Shown here in pieces: positions 22,479 to 35,040 of a stretch of 64,000 bases of DNA. The position numbers and the translations under genes are program-made. The stretch is taken from the NCBI GenBank assembly GCA_019925795.1, contig CM034313.1:83979663-84043662 (forward strand), given 5' to 3'. This DNA comes from Dendrobium chrysotoxum. Lineage: Eukaryota; Streptophyta; Magnoliopsida; Asparagales; Orchidaceae. A model generated the notes under the pieces. It saw only the letters and a program-made list of their open reading frames with translations, ran no database searches and had not been told where the DNA came from. Each line of letters opens with the position of its first letter. Within the stretch, counting starts at the first letter, position 1.

Positions 22479-24124
22479 AATGCTACAATACTGGGCCAGT
22501 TGAGGATTGTGAATATTAAATTCCCCTCCACCTGAGAGGTGACTAGTTGGGAATCAGTGTGGGCTATTAAGCTCTTGACTTCACAGTCAATTGCTAGTCT
22601 GAATCCAGCAATAAGGGCCTTGTATTCGGCTATGTTGTTAGTTGCTGGGAACTTGAGTCAGAGCCCGTACTCAAGGGTAACTTTCTGCGTAGAGATTAAT
22701 AAAATTCTAGCCCTAGCCCCGAAACTTCCTGAAGCTCCATTGACATACAACGTCCAGCATGGAGAAGAAGGTGAAGCACTCGGTTGTACATCAGATACCG
22801 GAACGGTGCATTCAACTACGAAATCTGCTAGTGCTTGAGATTTAATATCGGGCCTAGGCAAGTAGTGGATATCAAATTCTCCCAGTTCTACAGACCACTT
22901 AATAAGCCTGCCCGATGCTTCTGGCTTCTACAGAATGCTTTTTAGCTACAGATTCGTGTAAACCCCAATTGAATGGGCATGAAAGTAAGGGCGTAGTTTT
23001 CTGGCAGAATAAACTAACACCAATGCTGTCTTATCTGTCAAAGGATAACGTCCCTCTACTTCAGATAAAATCTTACTAACATAGTAGATAGGACGTTGTA
23101 TAGCATTTTCTTCTCGGACCAGAACTGAACTAATGGCTTGGACAGATACAGCCATATACAAATACAATCTCTCTCCTAGTATTGGTTTAGAAAGTAGTGG
23201 CGGGGATGTCAAATACTTTCGTAATTGTTCGAAGGCTTCTTGACATTCATCTGTCCATTGGAACCCAGAGCTACGAGCGCCTCTAAGTATCTTGAAGAAG
23301 GGCAAATATCTGTCTCCTGAGCGTGCCAGGAAACGAGATAATGCCGTAATTCTCCCATTCAGCCTTTGGACCTTCTTGATGTTCTTTGGCGGCACCGTGT
23401 CTCTTAGTGCCTTGATCTTCTCTGGATTAGCTTTGATTCCTCTATGGGTTACCATAAACCCCAAAAACTTTTCAGAAGCGACTTCAAAAGCACATTTAGC
23501 AGGGTTGAGTCGCATATTGTAATGTCTCAATAAGTGGAAATATTATTTCAGGTCAGAGATATGTTGAGATTTTTCAAGGCTTTTTACCAACATATTGTCC
23601 ACATACACCTCCATAGTGCGTCCAATAAGGCTTTTAAAAACCTTATTCATGAGGCGCTGATAAGTTGCTCCAGCATTTTTTAGCCCGAAGGGCATCACCC
23701 GGTAACAGCACAATCCTTTATCTATTTGAAAAGTTGTTGCTTCTTCATCGGCAGGATTCATTTTTATTTGATTATAGCCAGAGTAGGCATCCATAAAGCT
23801 CAGCATCTGATGACCAGAGGTGGTATCAACTAACTGGTCGATGCGATGGAGTGGAAAACTATCTGTTGGGCAAGCTTTGTTGAGATCAGTATAATCTATA
23901 CACATTCTCCAAGCTCCACTCCCCTTCTGAACCATGACAATATTTGCTAACCAAGTAGGATAGTGCACCTCTCGTATAAATCCAGCTTCCAAAAGTTTAT
24001 TCACTTCTTGTTCAATTGCTTGCTGGCGATCTGGCATAAAGTTACATTTCTTCTGGATAATCGGTTTATATGTTAGATTGACTTTGAGGGAGTGGAAGAT
24101 CACTTCGGGGTCAATTCCGGGCAT
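22479..24124 (-). pseudogene. Tat-like element reverse transcriptase and RNase H, broken
   Basis: The RT frame 24124-23543 has CIDYTDLNKACPTD, the first catalytic Asp in FMDAYSGYNQI (residue 112), MPFGLKNAGATYQR and the box YVDN at residues 174-177, where YVDD is the rule. A stop at 23541-23543 precedes the thumb and connection (23530-22946; KCAFEVASEKFLGF, ALSRFLARSGDRYLPFF). RNase H starts in the frame 22861-22658 with WTLYVNGASG, in which the first catalytic Asp is also Asn (codon 22741-22739). Both Asn codons are explained by a G-to-A change at a CpG. Confidence 0.9.
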
Positions 24125-24481
24125 ATCTGCTGGACTCCATGCAAAAATATCCTTATTTTCTCGTAGAAAATCTGTAAAGTTTTTCTTCTCATCATCTGAG
24201 AGAAGTGATCCAATTCACACTGTCTTTGAAGCATGCTCTTCAGATATAGATACAGTAGTAAGGTCTTCTACAGGGGAAGCTCTCTGAAGGATATCTTCGC
24301 TTCGTAGATCAAAGTCCTCGATGCTCAGGGTAACCGTTGGACGAGGCTTGACCTGCCTAAGATAGTAGGTTTGTGCTATTTGTTGATCTCCGCATACTAC
24401 ACCGACTCCTGATGGGGTATGGAACTTCAGCTTGAGGTGAGGGATAGAGGCGATGATCCCAAAAATTGACTGAAGTGGCCT

Positions 24482-24877
24482 CTAGAAGATAGCGTTATAA
24501 GCTGATTCTGACTTTACCGCAATAAATTGAATGGAGTGTGTAGTTTGTCGAGGGAATTCTCCAAGTACTACTGGGAGATTGATTATACCTTCTGCTCGTA
24601 TAGGTCGATTATCAAATCCATATAAATGACCTGCAGCAGGTTGAAGTTTTTCTCTTGAGAGACCCATATTGAGAAAAGTAGAGTAGAACAGGACATCTAT
24701 GGAGCTTCTGTTGTCCACAAGAATTCTTTTGACATTGTAACACGGGTCACCTATGTCTGCGTTAATGAAAAGTGAATCTTGATGGGAGATTTTTATTCTT
24801 TCCAGGTCGGAATCATCAAATGTGATGGAATGATCGATACGAGCCTTTTTTGGAGTTGGGTTTTCTTCCACAGTCAA
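24482..24877 (-). pseudogene. Tat-like element aspartic protease, active site altered
   Basis: The frame reads KRILVDNRSSIDVLFYSTF. The active-site triad D-S/T-G is D-N-R (residues 55-57), so two of its three residues have changed. The RPIRAEGIINLPV region and following SAYNAI match the rest of the retropepsin fold. In the live family it cuts the Gag-Pol polyprotein in the particle. Confidence 0.82.
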
Positions 24878-25049
24878 AAAGACTTGGTCGGATAGTAAGG
24901 GGCTCCGGCGATTGTTTCAATTTTGCCAACCGTTATCCGGTTATTCACTGGTTGTCTTTGTGGTTGATTCTGCCCCCCAGTGGGACGAGCTTCTTCTCGG
25001 GTAGGTGGATTCCCAATAAACTGTCAAAGATAGCCCTGACGGATGAGTC

Positions 25050-26307
25050 TTTCAATATCCTCCTTAAGTTGCCTACAGGCTTCCGTAGTGTGGCCATGAC
25101 TACGATGAATGTGGCAGTACTGATCTTGGTTTCCTGTATTCGGCTTCAAAGGATGTGGCCACTTCACTTTGTCCTGATCTTGAATCGCCATTAACACATT
25201 TGCTCGAGATGTGTTGAGCGGAGTGTACTCCTTCTCCTGTCAAGGTTCTCGTCGTGGCAATGGGGGTCTAGGAGGTAGATTGCTCTTCCCTTACTTTTTC
25301 TATTGTGATGATGGATTATCCATCTCAGGTGCTCCCTTGCGCTTCCCAGTGGGTTGCTTGAACTATTTTCTATGAGCGTTTATTACCTCATCTGCTGATA
25401 TCTGCGCTTCCACACGATGGATCAGATCGGCATATGAATGAACAGTATCGTGCATGAGTGCCGAATAGAAGGGGCCAGGACGAAGACCTCCAAGAAAGAC
25501 CCCTCTGAGCAATTCTGGGTCTACTCCTGGGATTTGTCGAGCCTCGATAGAAAACCGTTGAAAGTACTCTTTCAACGATTCTCCCTCGTTTTGACGGATC
25601 CCAGAAAGGTGATAAGAATCCTTAGCAATTCTTCAGTTGGCTACGAACTATTCGATAAATACTTTGGCCAATTTGATAAATGTGGGGATCGTTCCGGCTG
25701 GAAGTGAATAGAACCATGTTCGAGCTTGTCCTTTAAGAGTGGCAGGGAAAACCTGGCAAAGGAGTGCGTCTGAGGCTCATTGAATATGCATGATGGTCCT
25801 GTAATGATCTATTTGCTCGTACGGGTCGGATGTCCCATCGTAGGACTCGATGCTTAGCAGCTTAAAGCCAGCCGGAATAGGGTGTTGAAGAATGGCTTCC
25901 GTCAGGGGTGACGACTCCTGGAAGTCCCACTGACGAAGAGGTTGCCTTACGCCTGCTGTAGGGAACTCCTCTCGGACCAATCATCGCAGTTCATGGCGTA
26001 GGGCATTGCGAGGGAGCTGAGCAATGTGAGGTCGGGCTAACTCCTCAGGGAGGTCTTGAGGAAGGCGAGACTGCCGACCTGTGTGCGAAGGATGGGTAGA
26101 ACTTATTGTATCAGTCAGTTCGTTATCTTGATGTGACTGCGAATGCCTCCTGGGTGGAGGAAGTGGAATCTCGGCTTGAAGATGTTCGATTTGAACAGCT
26201 TCAATACGTGGTGGATCTCGAGGGAGAAGAACCTCCTCCTGAGGTGCTAGGGTCGGTTGTCGAGTCTCTCGCAGGAGTTGTAGGATCTCATTTTGAGATT
26301 TTTCCAT
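25050..26307 (-). pseudogene. Tat-like element gag, broken
   Basis: An N-terminal frame (26307-25981) is followed by a capsid-like region (ESYDGTSDPYEQIDHYRT near 25850-25790). Stops then interrupt, and the frame resumes in LKEYFQRFSIEARQI-PGVD (25575-25363). Near 25116-25075 a knuckle reads CHIHRSHGHTTEAC, a C-x2-H-x4-H-x4-C form common in Tat gags. Gag forms the cytoplasmic particle and binds RNA. At least four stops interrupt the reading. Confidence 0.82.
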
Positions 26308-26509
26308 CTTTCAAATTCTCTCTTCTAGGGAGGGTCCCGAGGTCCCTTCTCCAGGTGTGTTTTGCCCCATGGGGCAGAAAGAGGTAGATATCGGGCGTCT
26401 ATAATTTATAGATTGATTTCTGGACTGGTGGGAGTTGGAGCGAGAAGCTCCAATGAAACGGCTGCTGCGTCTGTTGACCATCGTAGCAATACTTGAAGTT
26501 GTGGGATAA

Positions 26510-26532
26510 GTTTCCCACGGACAGCCCCAAAC
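26510..26532 (-). other. putative primer binding site next to the 5' LTR
   Basis: On the minus strand the bases directly after the LTR read GTTTGGGGCTGTCCGTGGGA. This resembles the TGGCGCC..GTGGGAA type seen in Tat elements, with several mismatches. Position is right, tRNA match is not established. Confidence 0.4.
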
Positions 26533-27484
26533 TGTTGCGGACTCAAATATATGCGGCGATAGAGTTTAATTTTACGTATATCCAGCACACAAACAGAATT
26601 GAAATAGTAACACCAGGATTTTTACGTGAAAAACCCTGGAAAGGGAAAAAACCACGGGGCCACGCCCAGTTGAAAGAGTTTCACTAGCGTTGTTTGAAAT
26701 ACAAGAGACTGATTCGTCCTTGAAATTCAGGAAGATCAGATTACAATGAGTATTGAAAGTTGATTACAAGGCCAAACAGAGTTCCGACGTCACTCGGGTG
26801 TCCGGGCAAAATTTCGGCATCACTTGGAAGTTGGACAGAATTACGATGTTACTCTGGCGTTAGGCCGAGCTCCGGCGTACTTCGGGCGCCCAGCGGTGTT
26901 CCGTTGATGTTCCGGCGGAGTTCCGGCGGTGGTCGAGGAGGAGCTATTCCCTCATAGACTTCTCTTCTCTTCTTCTCTTCTTGGCTTAGGTCCCTCCTTA
27001 AGAGAAATGAGTGGCTATTTATAGTTTTTCTTGAGTGGCATAGCCCGTAAATAGATGAGGGATCATGGGCAAATAAGGAGTGATCCGGATGAACGGTCGA
27101 TATTGAATCCCTTGATCGTGAACCATTTATTGAGCATTTTAAGGTCTTAATGGTATCAGAATTCTGCAATCTTAGGCTCGTTGGATTCGTCTCGTCGAGC
27201 CGCTCGATTTGACTATAAGCTCGTCAAAATTGGAGACCGTTTAATAACTCAAATTGCTGTTCAATATTTCCAATAGCGCTTCGAGTACTTGATTTGGACT
27301 CATTTGGGCTCGAATTGAGTCGAATTTGCTGTCGTTGGGTTCGTATTTCCGAGACGCTCAGTTCAACAATAAGCTTGCTGAAATCAGAGTTTAAATGGTC
27401 TCCGAATTAATTTTTGAAGTTTTTAACTTGTGTTTTTGCTTCGAGATTTGTGCTCAATTAAGATAATTTTTCGATGATATATCA
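26533..27484 (-). repeat. LTR, upstream (5') copy of the Tat-like element, 952 bp
   Basis: It starts TGTTGCGGACTCAAATATA and ends GATATATCA on the plus strand, followed directly by the duplicated ATGTT at 27485. It aligns over its full length with 16938-17926. Confidence 0.95.
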
Positions 27485-29250
27485 ATGTTGATTGCAGTAG
27501 TGGATTGTCTTCGATTTCTCTTATGTCAAGGTTTATCATTATGTGGGCATAATGAGCCATCCAAATTAGATAATCGAGAAAATTATTTGGAGCTATTCGA
27601 TTTTCTTGCTAATGATAATGAAGAAATTAAGGCAGTTACATCTATATGTGCAAGCTTAAATTTAAAGTTAACTTCACCAAAGGTCTAGAAAGAAATTTGT
27701 TGTACTACAGGTCTAGAAAGAAATTTGTTGTACTACAGCTGTTGAAACATTAATATCTATCATGAAATATATTAGTGACTCTCACTTCTCAATTATAGTT
27801 AATGAGTCCTGTGATATTTCTATAAAGAAATAACTAGCTATTGCAGTGAAATATATAGATAAGTTGAGGCAAGTTATTAAAAGATTTATATGAATTAAAC
27901 ATGTTGCATCGACTAATGCAGTTACGCTGAAAGCTATCATTGAAAATATACTTGTGAATCACTTGTTAAGCAAATATAGGATATATAGTCAAGAATATGA
28001 TGAGGCATCTAATATGCGAGGGGAGTTTTATGATTTAGAGGAACTAATACTTAATGATAACCCTCATGCTCATCAGCTCCAACTGTGCTTAGTGGTTGTT
28101 GTAAAAAAAATATTGGCATGTGAAGCATCTTTTCGAGATCATTTCAAGAATTATCGATATTATAGGAGCTTCATGTAAGAGGAGTGATGCTCTTAGAACC
28201 AATCAACATGATAAAATAATTTTTCATCCAACCAAAGAGTTGAGCAGTGGTTTAGGTTTGAACCAAGATACTAGTTTACAATGAGCTGGTGACACCCGTT
28301 GGGGTCCACATTTTCACACCTTAATTAATTTAATAAAAATGTATGCTTCATTAATTAAAGTGCATGAAATTATTAAATAAGATGGGTACATAATCAATAA
28401 TCTGTTGAAGTTGGTGTTCTAAAAGATGTTATGAAATATTTTGATTTTATTCTTATATTTTAGCTATTACAAATGAATTATCATAAGCTTTGTAGAGAAA
28501 AGATTAAGATTTCGTAGTTGCAATAAAATTAGTGCAAGTCTCCAAAAAATAATTACAAATGATGAGGGAGAATGGATGAGAATATTTACTGGATGAAGTA
28601 TCATATTTTTGCAAAGTTTTTAAAGTTGATGTTCCTAGTATGAGTTATATATTCAAGGGTTGCCAGCGATCAGTATGCAGAAATGAGGAAATAACAAATT
28701 TGCATTATTATAATGTGAATTTATTTTACACTATTATTGATATGCAACTTCAAGATTTGAATAATAGATACTCCGAAGCTAGTACTAAGTTGATTCTTTG
28801 TGTTTGGTGTCTAAATCAAAGCAACTCATTTTCTACTTATGAAAAGGGAAATTAATTCGGCATGTAGAGTTATATTCAGCAGATTTTTTTATAGTTAAAC
28901 ATGTGGCTCTAGAGCACCAGCTATCCACATATATTCTTAATATGTGTATAAGCAAGGAGTTCTCATCTTTGGGTAGCATTGTTGATATTATAAAATAATT
29001 TATTAAGATTAAAAGAGATGTTGTTTATCACTTAGTTTACAGGTTTATTATTTTAGTATTAACTTTGTCAGTTGCCATTGGTTCAACGAAGGGAGTATTT
29101 TCTTAATGAAAATTATTAAACATTGATTACGCAGTAAAATATGTGATGACTGGCTCAGTGATTATCTGGTGTCATATATTGAGAAAGAAATATTTGACTT
29201 GATTCCAAATAAAGTTGTAATGCAACATTATCAGAAAATATAAAATTATT
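27485..29250 (+). pseudogene. hAT transposase relic, 3' piece (DUF4371/ZMYM1-like)
   Basis: After DCLRFLLCQGL come motifs of the plant hAT transposase with the ZMYM1-like fold, read through several stops: LKLTSPKV, SDSHFSIIVNESCDIS, HAHQLQLCLVVVVKKI, GASCKRSDALR, GDTRWGPHFHTLINL. The C-terminal dimerisation region gives LSVAIGSTKGVFS-type residues near 29070-29105 and then VMTGSVIIW near 29140. Order and spacing follow the family. At least eight stops or shifts make it a dead gene. No terminal inverted repeats were found, so element limits are unknown. Confidence 0.82.
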
Positions 29251-29330
29251 AAAAAATACAAGATTGAATGTAAAATTTATAATTTTTTTATTTAATAATT
29301 ATAATATAATATAAGAATTTGTATTGAATT

Positions 29331-29333
<3 letters not shown>

Positions 29334-29391
<58 letters not shown>
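29334..29391. repeat. (TA)n microsatellite
   Basis: About 58 bases of uninterrupted AT dinucleotides, just after the hAT relic. Confidence 0.95.
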
Positions 29392-29396
<5 letters not shown>

Positions 29397-30380
29397 TGCT
29401 CCTCCTAAAAACTAAGGCTGATTCTGCCCCTAATCGTGATTAACAATTGCTTAAAACTAAAAAAAAGCCAAGATGTCTTTTTTGGTCCTCAAGAGTTTTA
29501 CAGTGGTTCACTACAGGAAAATCATGAAATACTGGTGGTAAAGTCGGTGGATTAATCGCTGTATTTACCGGCAATATAGCCGTCAGAAATTCCGACGGTC
29601 TCCTAGTCGTTGGAAAAATCGTTTCTTCTACTTATGTTTGACACAATTTTTGGCGGATTAACAACCGATTTTAAGTGATTTTTTTTCCGACAGCTTTGGC
29701 CACCTAAAAAAATGCCGGTAGGAGCCATATTTTGCCCGACCGCTCTTTCTTCCTCATTTTATCGTTTCTCCATCCCAGAGAAAGCCGAGACCCCCTCTCG
29801 TCACCCCCTGCCATTCTTCTGTCGTCGCCAATGCTAACAATCCGCCTCGTCTCCCCAGTCGCCACAAGTGATCTCCTCTCCTTCCTTCCTCTTCTTCCTT
29901 TCCACATTTGTTTGAAATTTAGGTATTTTTGGTTTTTAAATATTAGATGTGTGAGAACATTCAAGCTATAAAAAAGATTATCATCAACAATAAGTTTTCT
30001 ATAAGTTAGACTTGAATAAATAGCATGTTGTAGGCAATCCTATGTGCTTGTGTAGTTGTAACAACTAGTGACTCCGCTTTGCATGCCTAGCCTATTATCT
30101 TAATAACATATCATTAAGCTGTCAAGGGAGTGTTCACTTAAAAAGCCTAAACACCTAAGGTGCATCTAGATCTTACAATGCTACTTGGACAACTTAGGGT
30201 TTTATTATAATTTTTTGTTAAAGTATACATAGTGTCACTTATTTTAATTACAAATTGTTTTTTAATTGTATGCTCTTTTATTTTAAAAATATTTGCATCA
30301 ATTGATTAACTTCTAAATTAGTGAGCATCCATATTATTATGTGATATTGAACATTAAAATTGCATCTTCATATTTATCAT

Positions 30381-30710
30381 AATGCCACCAAAATCTGTTA
30401 GCCTAGATCAGTTGGAGAATTTAACTAGGAGACTAGAGGAGATTGCCTTACAAAATGTGTAAAGATTTGTTAAGATGCAAGAAATGATCACTAACCTAGT
30501 CACATAAGTCCATGCTAATAGCCCTAGAGGTCAGTACCCAACTGCAACCCCTCCACCTATATAATTTGAGCACTTAGATAAGAAATTTGTCGAATACCTT
30601 AGGCATTACTATACACATAGGAGAGATAATCATAGATTTCATGATCAAGAACCTATTAAAAAGGTGAAGGTTGATGATCCAACCTATGATGAAGTTTTTT
30701 TATTTAAATA
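30381..30710 (+). pseudogene. gag-like fragment inside the CACTA element
   Basis: An ATG at 30382 starts MPPKSVSLDQLENLTRRLEE; later residues are DNHRFHDQEPIKKVKVDDPTYD. This reads like the start of a Ty3/gypsy gag, with stops. Its source is uncertain and it may be an insertion or a chance likeness. Confidence 0.35.
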
Positions 30711-31199
30711 AATTCTCAAATGTTATTGTGTTACTGTACGTGAAATCCTTTCATCTCAAGTTCTAACTGCGTGCCTTCAATCTTAAAAATTTTGTTAGGA
30801 TATAATGAATGATAAAATATTGTTGAATGCATTGCAATCATGCCTCATTTCAACCATACAATAAAGTTATAGGACTTATGAGGTAATAGTCTATCACTTA
30901 TGTAAGTTTGAGGGCCTTTGTCTTCATTATAATTTTTATGCATGTAGGTGAAATCTTGGAATCTTTTCACATGTTGGTCAAGTAATAAAATAAATTAAAA
31001 ATAATAGCTAGTAAAGGAGTTATCAATGAAAATAAAATCATATTAATTTTTAATTCTCAAGTGTAAGTTGATATGTTACCAGGTTATTCGTAAGCAGTTT
31101 GCCTCCAACATATACTGTAGCTGTTGAGCAACTTGTTGCAAATGAATTTTCAACCTTGTTTAGATCTTACGTGAGTAAAATCTATATTATGTCATTATT

Positions 31200-31690
31200 T
31201 TATATCTTATTAAAAACTATAAGCCCTAAAATTTACAACTTTTCTTAGGTTCATGACCCCTATAACAAGGTCTTCGTTAAAGGGCTGTAAGCACTGGCAT
31301 GGGGCCTAATACAAAAAGCAAACACGTAGCCAATTTATATAATTAATGGGTTTAGATTTCATTCCAAGTTTTGGATTGAAGAAAGTAAAGTAAAAAATTG
31401 TGAAGTTTGTGTTACAGGAAACACTCAGGAAGAAGATGAGTGTAATTATTACAGTATTCTAGATGAGGTTCTTGAGCTGCAGTACCTAAAAAAATGAGAA
31501 TCTTGTATGTTTGTTTAACTGTCAATGTACGATTCTGTACCAAATAGAGGCATAAGGGTTCATCCTACGCATGGTTTGGTAGAGGTAAAACATAGTAAAA
31601 GATATAGAAAGTTTAATCAATTTGTGCTAGCAAGTCAAGCTATTCAAGTTTATTTCAGTAAATATCCAGTGTTCACAGAGATAAGCAATG
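31200..31690 (+). pseudogene. CACTA TNPD-like transposase C-terminal remnant (DUF4216-like)
   Basis: Frames give IINGFRFHSKFWIEE and CVTGNTQEEDECNYYSILDE, then YDSVPNRGIRVHP-THGLVEV and FVLASQAIQVYFSKYP. This order is that of the DUF4216 region in plant CACTA TNPD-type proteins. The catalytic N-terminal part was not found. Stops near 31497 and before NPIYIINGF mark it as dead. Confidence 0.72.
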
Positions 31691-32599
31691 TTAGCTAGCT
31701 GTCATAAAAACTAAAGCACAAGGGATTGTTGGCCAACAAAACATCATAGCTAATGCACATTAAGAGGATGAGATGTCTGATTGTAGGGCTATTGAAATTG
31801 ATGTTCTTGAATTCGTTGCCTAATATCGAAATATAGTTAGAGGATGTGGATAGTTTGACGAGCTCTTCAAGTGAGAACGAGGTAAAAACTGAAAATACCT
31901 TATAGAGCACTGAAAGCATTTGGTAATATGGAGAATCTCTTAATTAAAATAATAATAATAAAAAAATAATAATAATTTATGATTTTATAATATGGAGAAT
32001 CAAACTAATTAAAGAAAAACTAGAAAGGTTATACTTCAAAGCTATAAGCCATTTTAATAAGAGAGAAAAATAGAAAGCAAGATATGATGAACTACAACAA
32101 TGAATAATAATATGATTATATTTACACATACAAAAAATAAAAATATCAATCTGCTGAAGAAGGAGGACACATTTAGGGGAGGTTATTATAAGCGTAAAAA
32201 ATAAAATACTTATATATATATATATATATAAGCTTATGTCCGCCAAGATTGAAAAGCGACAACTTACAAGCTAGAAGTGATCTTGTAATGATTCAAATTG
32301 TTTAATAATGACAAAATATTATTAGTATTACTTTATTTAAAATAAAATATATTTTCTTTGATATATTTTTTGATATAAATTAAACATAAAAATAATATAT
32401 CAATAAATATAAAATTTTACAAATTAGATAGAGTGACATGGGGATCTTAATTCAAATGCTAATTGTCGTCCAAATATATTTATGAAATTGGCATATCTAT
32501 TAAAAGTAATTGCTTATTTTTATTTCTATTTTTTATTATAATTGTAGTGTCACTGTAATTTCATTTAATGTTAACTAATTATTTATCTTTTATTACAGA

Positions 32600-34150
32600 T
32601 GGCTTCAGATGAAAAGCCTCCACGTAGATCCATTACATCAATATTTGGTCGTAGAAAGAAATTGAGCACTGGATCAATTAGGTCTAAACAGGGTAGTTAA
32701 GGTTAGGGGCAGACAGTTCCACCAGTTACAGAAGTGTCATCACCACCACCTAGGAGTCAACATCAGTCCCCCACTGAGCAAGGTAAGGGATAGATAGATC
32801 CACTAGTGGTCGGAGTACAACCCCATGCTGGGTACTTTCCGACTCCTACGTCGACTAGTCCTCAATTTCCCTCTCCAGATCAGACTCTAAACTCCCTTCT
32901 ATCCATATTACCCCTCACCAATATCACAAATAGCTCTATCAACCTACCCTTATCCTTTTTACCATCACCCCTATTATTACCCACAACAGGGTAGACCATA
33001 AACATAAGCAGAGGTTGGGGTTGGGGAGGTTGTAGCAACAAAGGAAGGATAGGCATGCATACATAGAGGCTAAGGGTGATACGTAAGTTCAATTTATTTT
33101 ATAAAATTATTGTAATTTGATATGTTATATAATTGACAAAAAATTTTACCTGCAGCTTTAATCCCACAAGGCAGACCACCCACAAGATTCGTGACATAAT
33201 ACAGAGCAAATATGATGCTCTTTATTTATTGTGAAAGAAATTCCCAAAGGAAGTTAGGGATATATGGTTCAGAGAATTTCAGTTCAGGTATATTTATCTG
33301 ACATTACTTAATATTTTTTATTACATTTGTATTAATATTAAGCTAATTTTTTACAAAAATATATTAGGTGGTTACCTGATCATGGTTAGAGGATCAGAAC
33401 CAATTTTAAGAAAAGAAGTTCTACTCATCTTAGGGACATATTCATAAACATTAGAAAGTCTGGGCAGTGTCCACTATGGATTAGCGAGAGAGTGTGGGCT
33501 GATTTGACCAAAGCTTGGGAGAGCCCTGAGTTTACCATATTGAGAGATCAGAATAAGCAAAATAGAGCATCTGACTGTGGGGATTTAGAAAGCTCTCTTC
33601 ATACGGGTGGCTCAGTGCCTCATATTAAGCATATGTGACAACTGATAAAAGATTATTTCAATTAATTTCATAAATATTATGTACATTATTTTAACTATGC
33701 TCTCTATTTATAAAAAGAGTATCTTGGTTGGAAGCTGACACCATTAGAGCTGCATGTAATAACCGATCAATATAAAGTTGATCATCAGTGAGTTAATGAA
33801 AAGGCGAGAAAAGCTTATGTATCATTTTTTGAGTAATAATCAAAATTAAATAGAAATTTATTTTTATGAATTTATTCTCGTAGGATGATTTTATACTACT
33901 TCGGGAGGGTCAGCCGTCTACTGGTAAGGAATCATCTTCAGGATCGACCCAGTACTCTGAGTACCATACGTGGTTAGAAGCTGTTGAAGGAAGACATAAG
34001 GGGAGGGTTTATGGCTTAGGTTTGCATGGATAGGCTATTGAGAGTAGTACATCCACCTCAGCATTTTATGATACTAGTGGAGTTGAAGAAATCGTCAGCC
34101 AGAAGGTTACTGCTCTGACAAGAGAAATAAAGGAGATAAATTCATGCTGA
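32600..34150 (+). pseudogene. CACTA second-gene remnant (Transposase_24 / Ptta-En-Spm family)
   Basis: An N-terminal start at 32600 (MASDEKPPRRSITSIFGRRK) is followed by a proline-rich stretch. About 56 uninterrupted codons at 33467-33638 read WISERVWADLTKAWESPEF, NKQNRASDCGDLESSLHTGG and SVPHIKHM, the core of the Transposase_24 family. Downstream WLEAVEGRHKGRVYGLG continues the family. Intron-like AT-rich gaps separate the pieces, so some breaks could be introns. Confidence 0.72.
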
Positions 34151-35040
34151 GATGCAGGCAGAGCTACGATCATATCGAGTTGAAAATTAGAATAAAATGA
34201 TTTGGAGAACTTGTGTATGAGTCATAGGGCAGCAAAGAGATAGACGATGATTATATTTAATTTAATGTTGAAGTTGTTGTTGGAGTTTAAAGACATAGCA
34301 TTTATTTGAGAACATATGGATGTAAAACGTTTAATGTAGTTGAACTTTATATTTTAAAGTTTATTTATGTTATTGAAATTTATGTTTTATTATATTTCGA
34401 AGTTTGTTTACTTTGAATTTTATATCTTGAACTCTTTTAGTATTAGTTGTTTGTGAATATTGTGTGTTAGTGCATCTTAATGTTGGATATATTATGCATT
34501 TGCTGCAGGTATGAATTGTGGAATTATTTCTGGACAATTAGGAGGCTTTCGATTTTTTTTTTAATTTGCTATAGGTCTCCGGCGTCCTAGCTACAAAAAA
34601 CATCGATATCTGACGAAAAAATAGGCCGCCAGAAAACTTAATAAACCGTCTGAGAATTCCGGCAATTTCCTGGCAGTAAATCCTCCGATAATTACCGATG
34701 GTCAGACCGCCGGCACTACTGCTGGAAAAGTTTGGCAATTTTTCGGTGGTTCAGCCAACGAAAATAATAGGTGATCAAATCGCCGGTAATTACTTGCGGC
34801 TAAACCGCCAGTAAATCTGATTGAAATTTCTAGCAAGAATTCTCCGGAAGCCGTCGTTCCGAGAATACCAAATTGGAAAGCCGACAGAAATAATTTCAGT
34901 AGATAGAAAGCCGTCGGATTGACTTTCCTACGTAGTTTATATCGGCGGAAATTATTCTACTGGAAAATTAAACTTTTGTTAGTAAAATACATTTTTTCTG
35001 CCGGAAAAATCCGGCAATAACGATCAATTTTCCTGTAGTG

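Larger units (their letters stand above)
16938..27484 (-). mobile_element. complete Tat-like Ty3/gypsy LTR retrotransposon (minus), 10.5 kb
   Basis: Two LTRs (16938-17926 and 26533-27484) flank the element, and the 5-base duplication ATGTT lies at 16933-16937 and 27485-27489. Coding order on the minus strand is gag, protease, RT, RNase H, integrase. After integrase a long gap holds an ORF on the opposite strand. That layout, with a CHHC knuckle in gag, is typical of the Tat lineage. All domains carry stops or altered catalytic residues, so the copy is dead, although both LTRs and the duplication survive. Confidence 0.93.
29509..35040 (+). mobile_element. CACTA (En/Spm-type) DNA transposon, decayed, 5.5 kb
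   Basis: It begins CACTACAGGAAAAT and ends ATTTTCCTGTAGTG, a perfect 14-base inverted pair with the CACTA signature. GTT occurs on both sides (29506-29508, 35041-35043), matching the 3-base duplication of this superfamily. Subterminal zones of about 200 and 500 bases are dense in CCGGCAA, CCGACGG and GCCGGTA variants, as expected for transposase-binding repeats. Between them are relics of both classic gene products. Confidence 0.93.
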
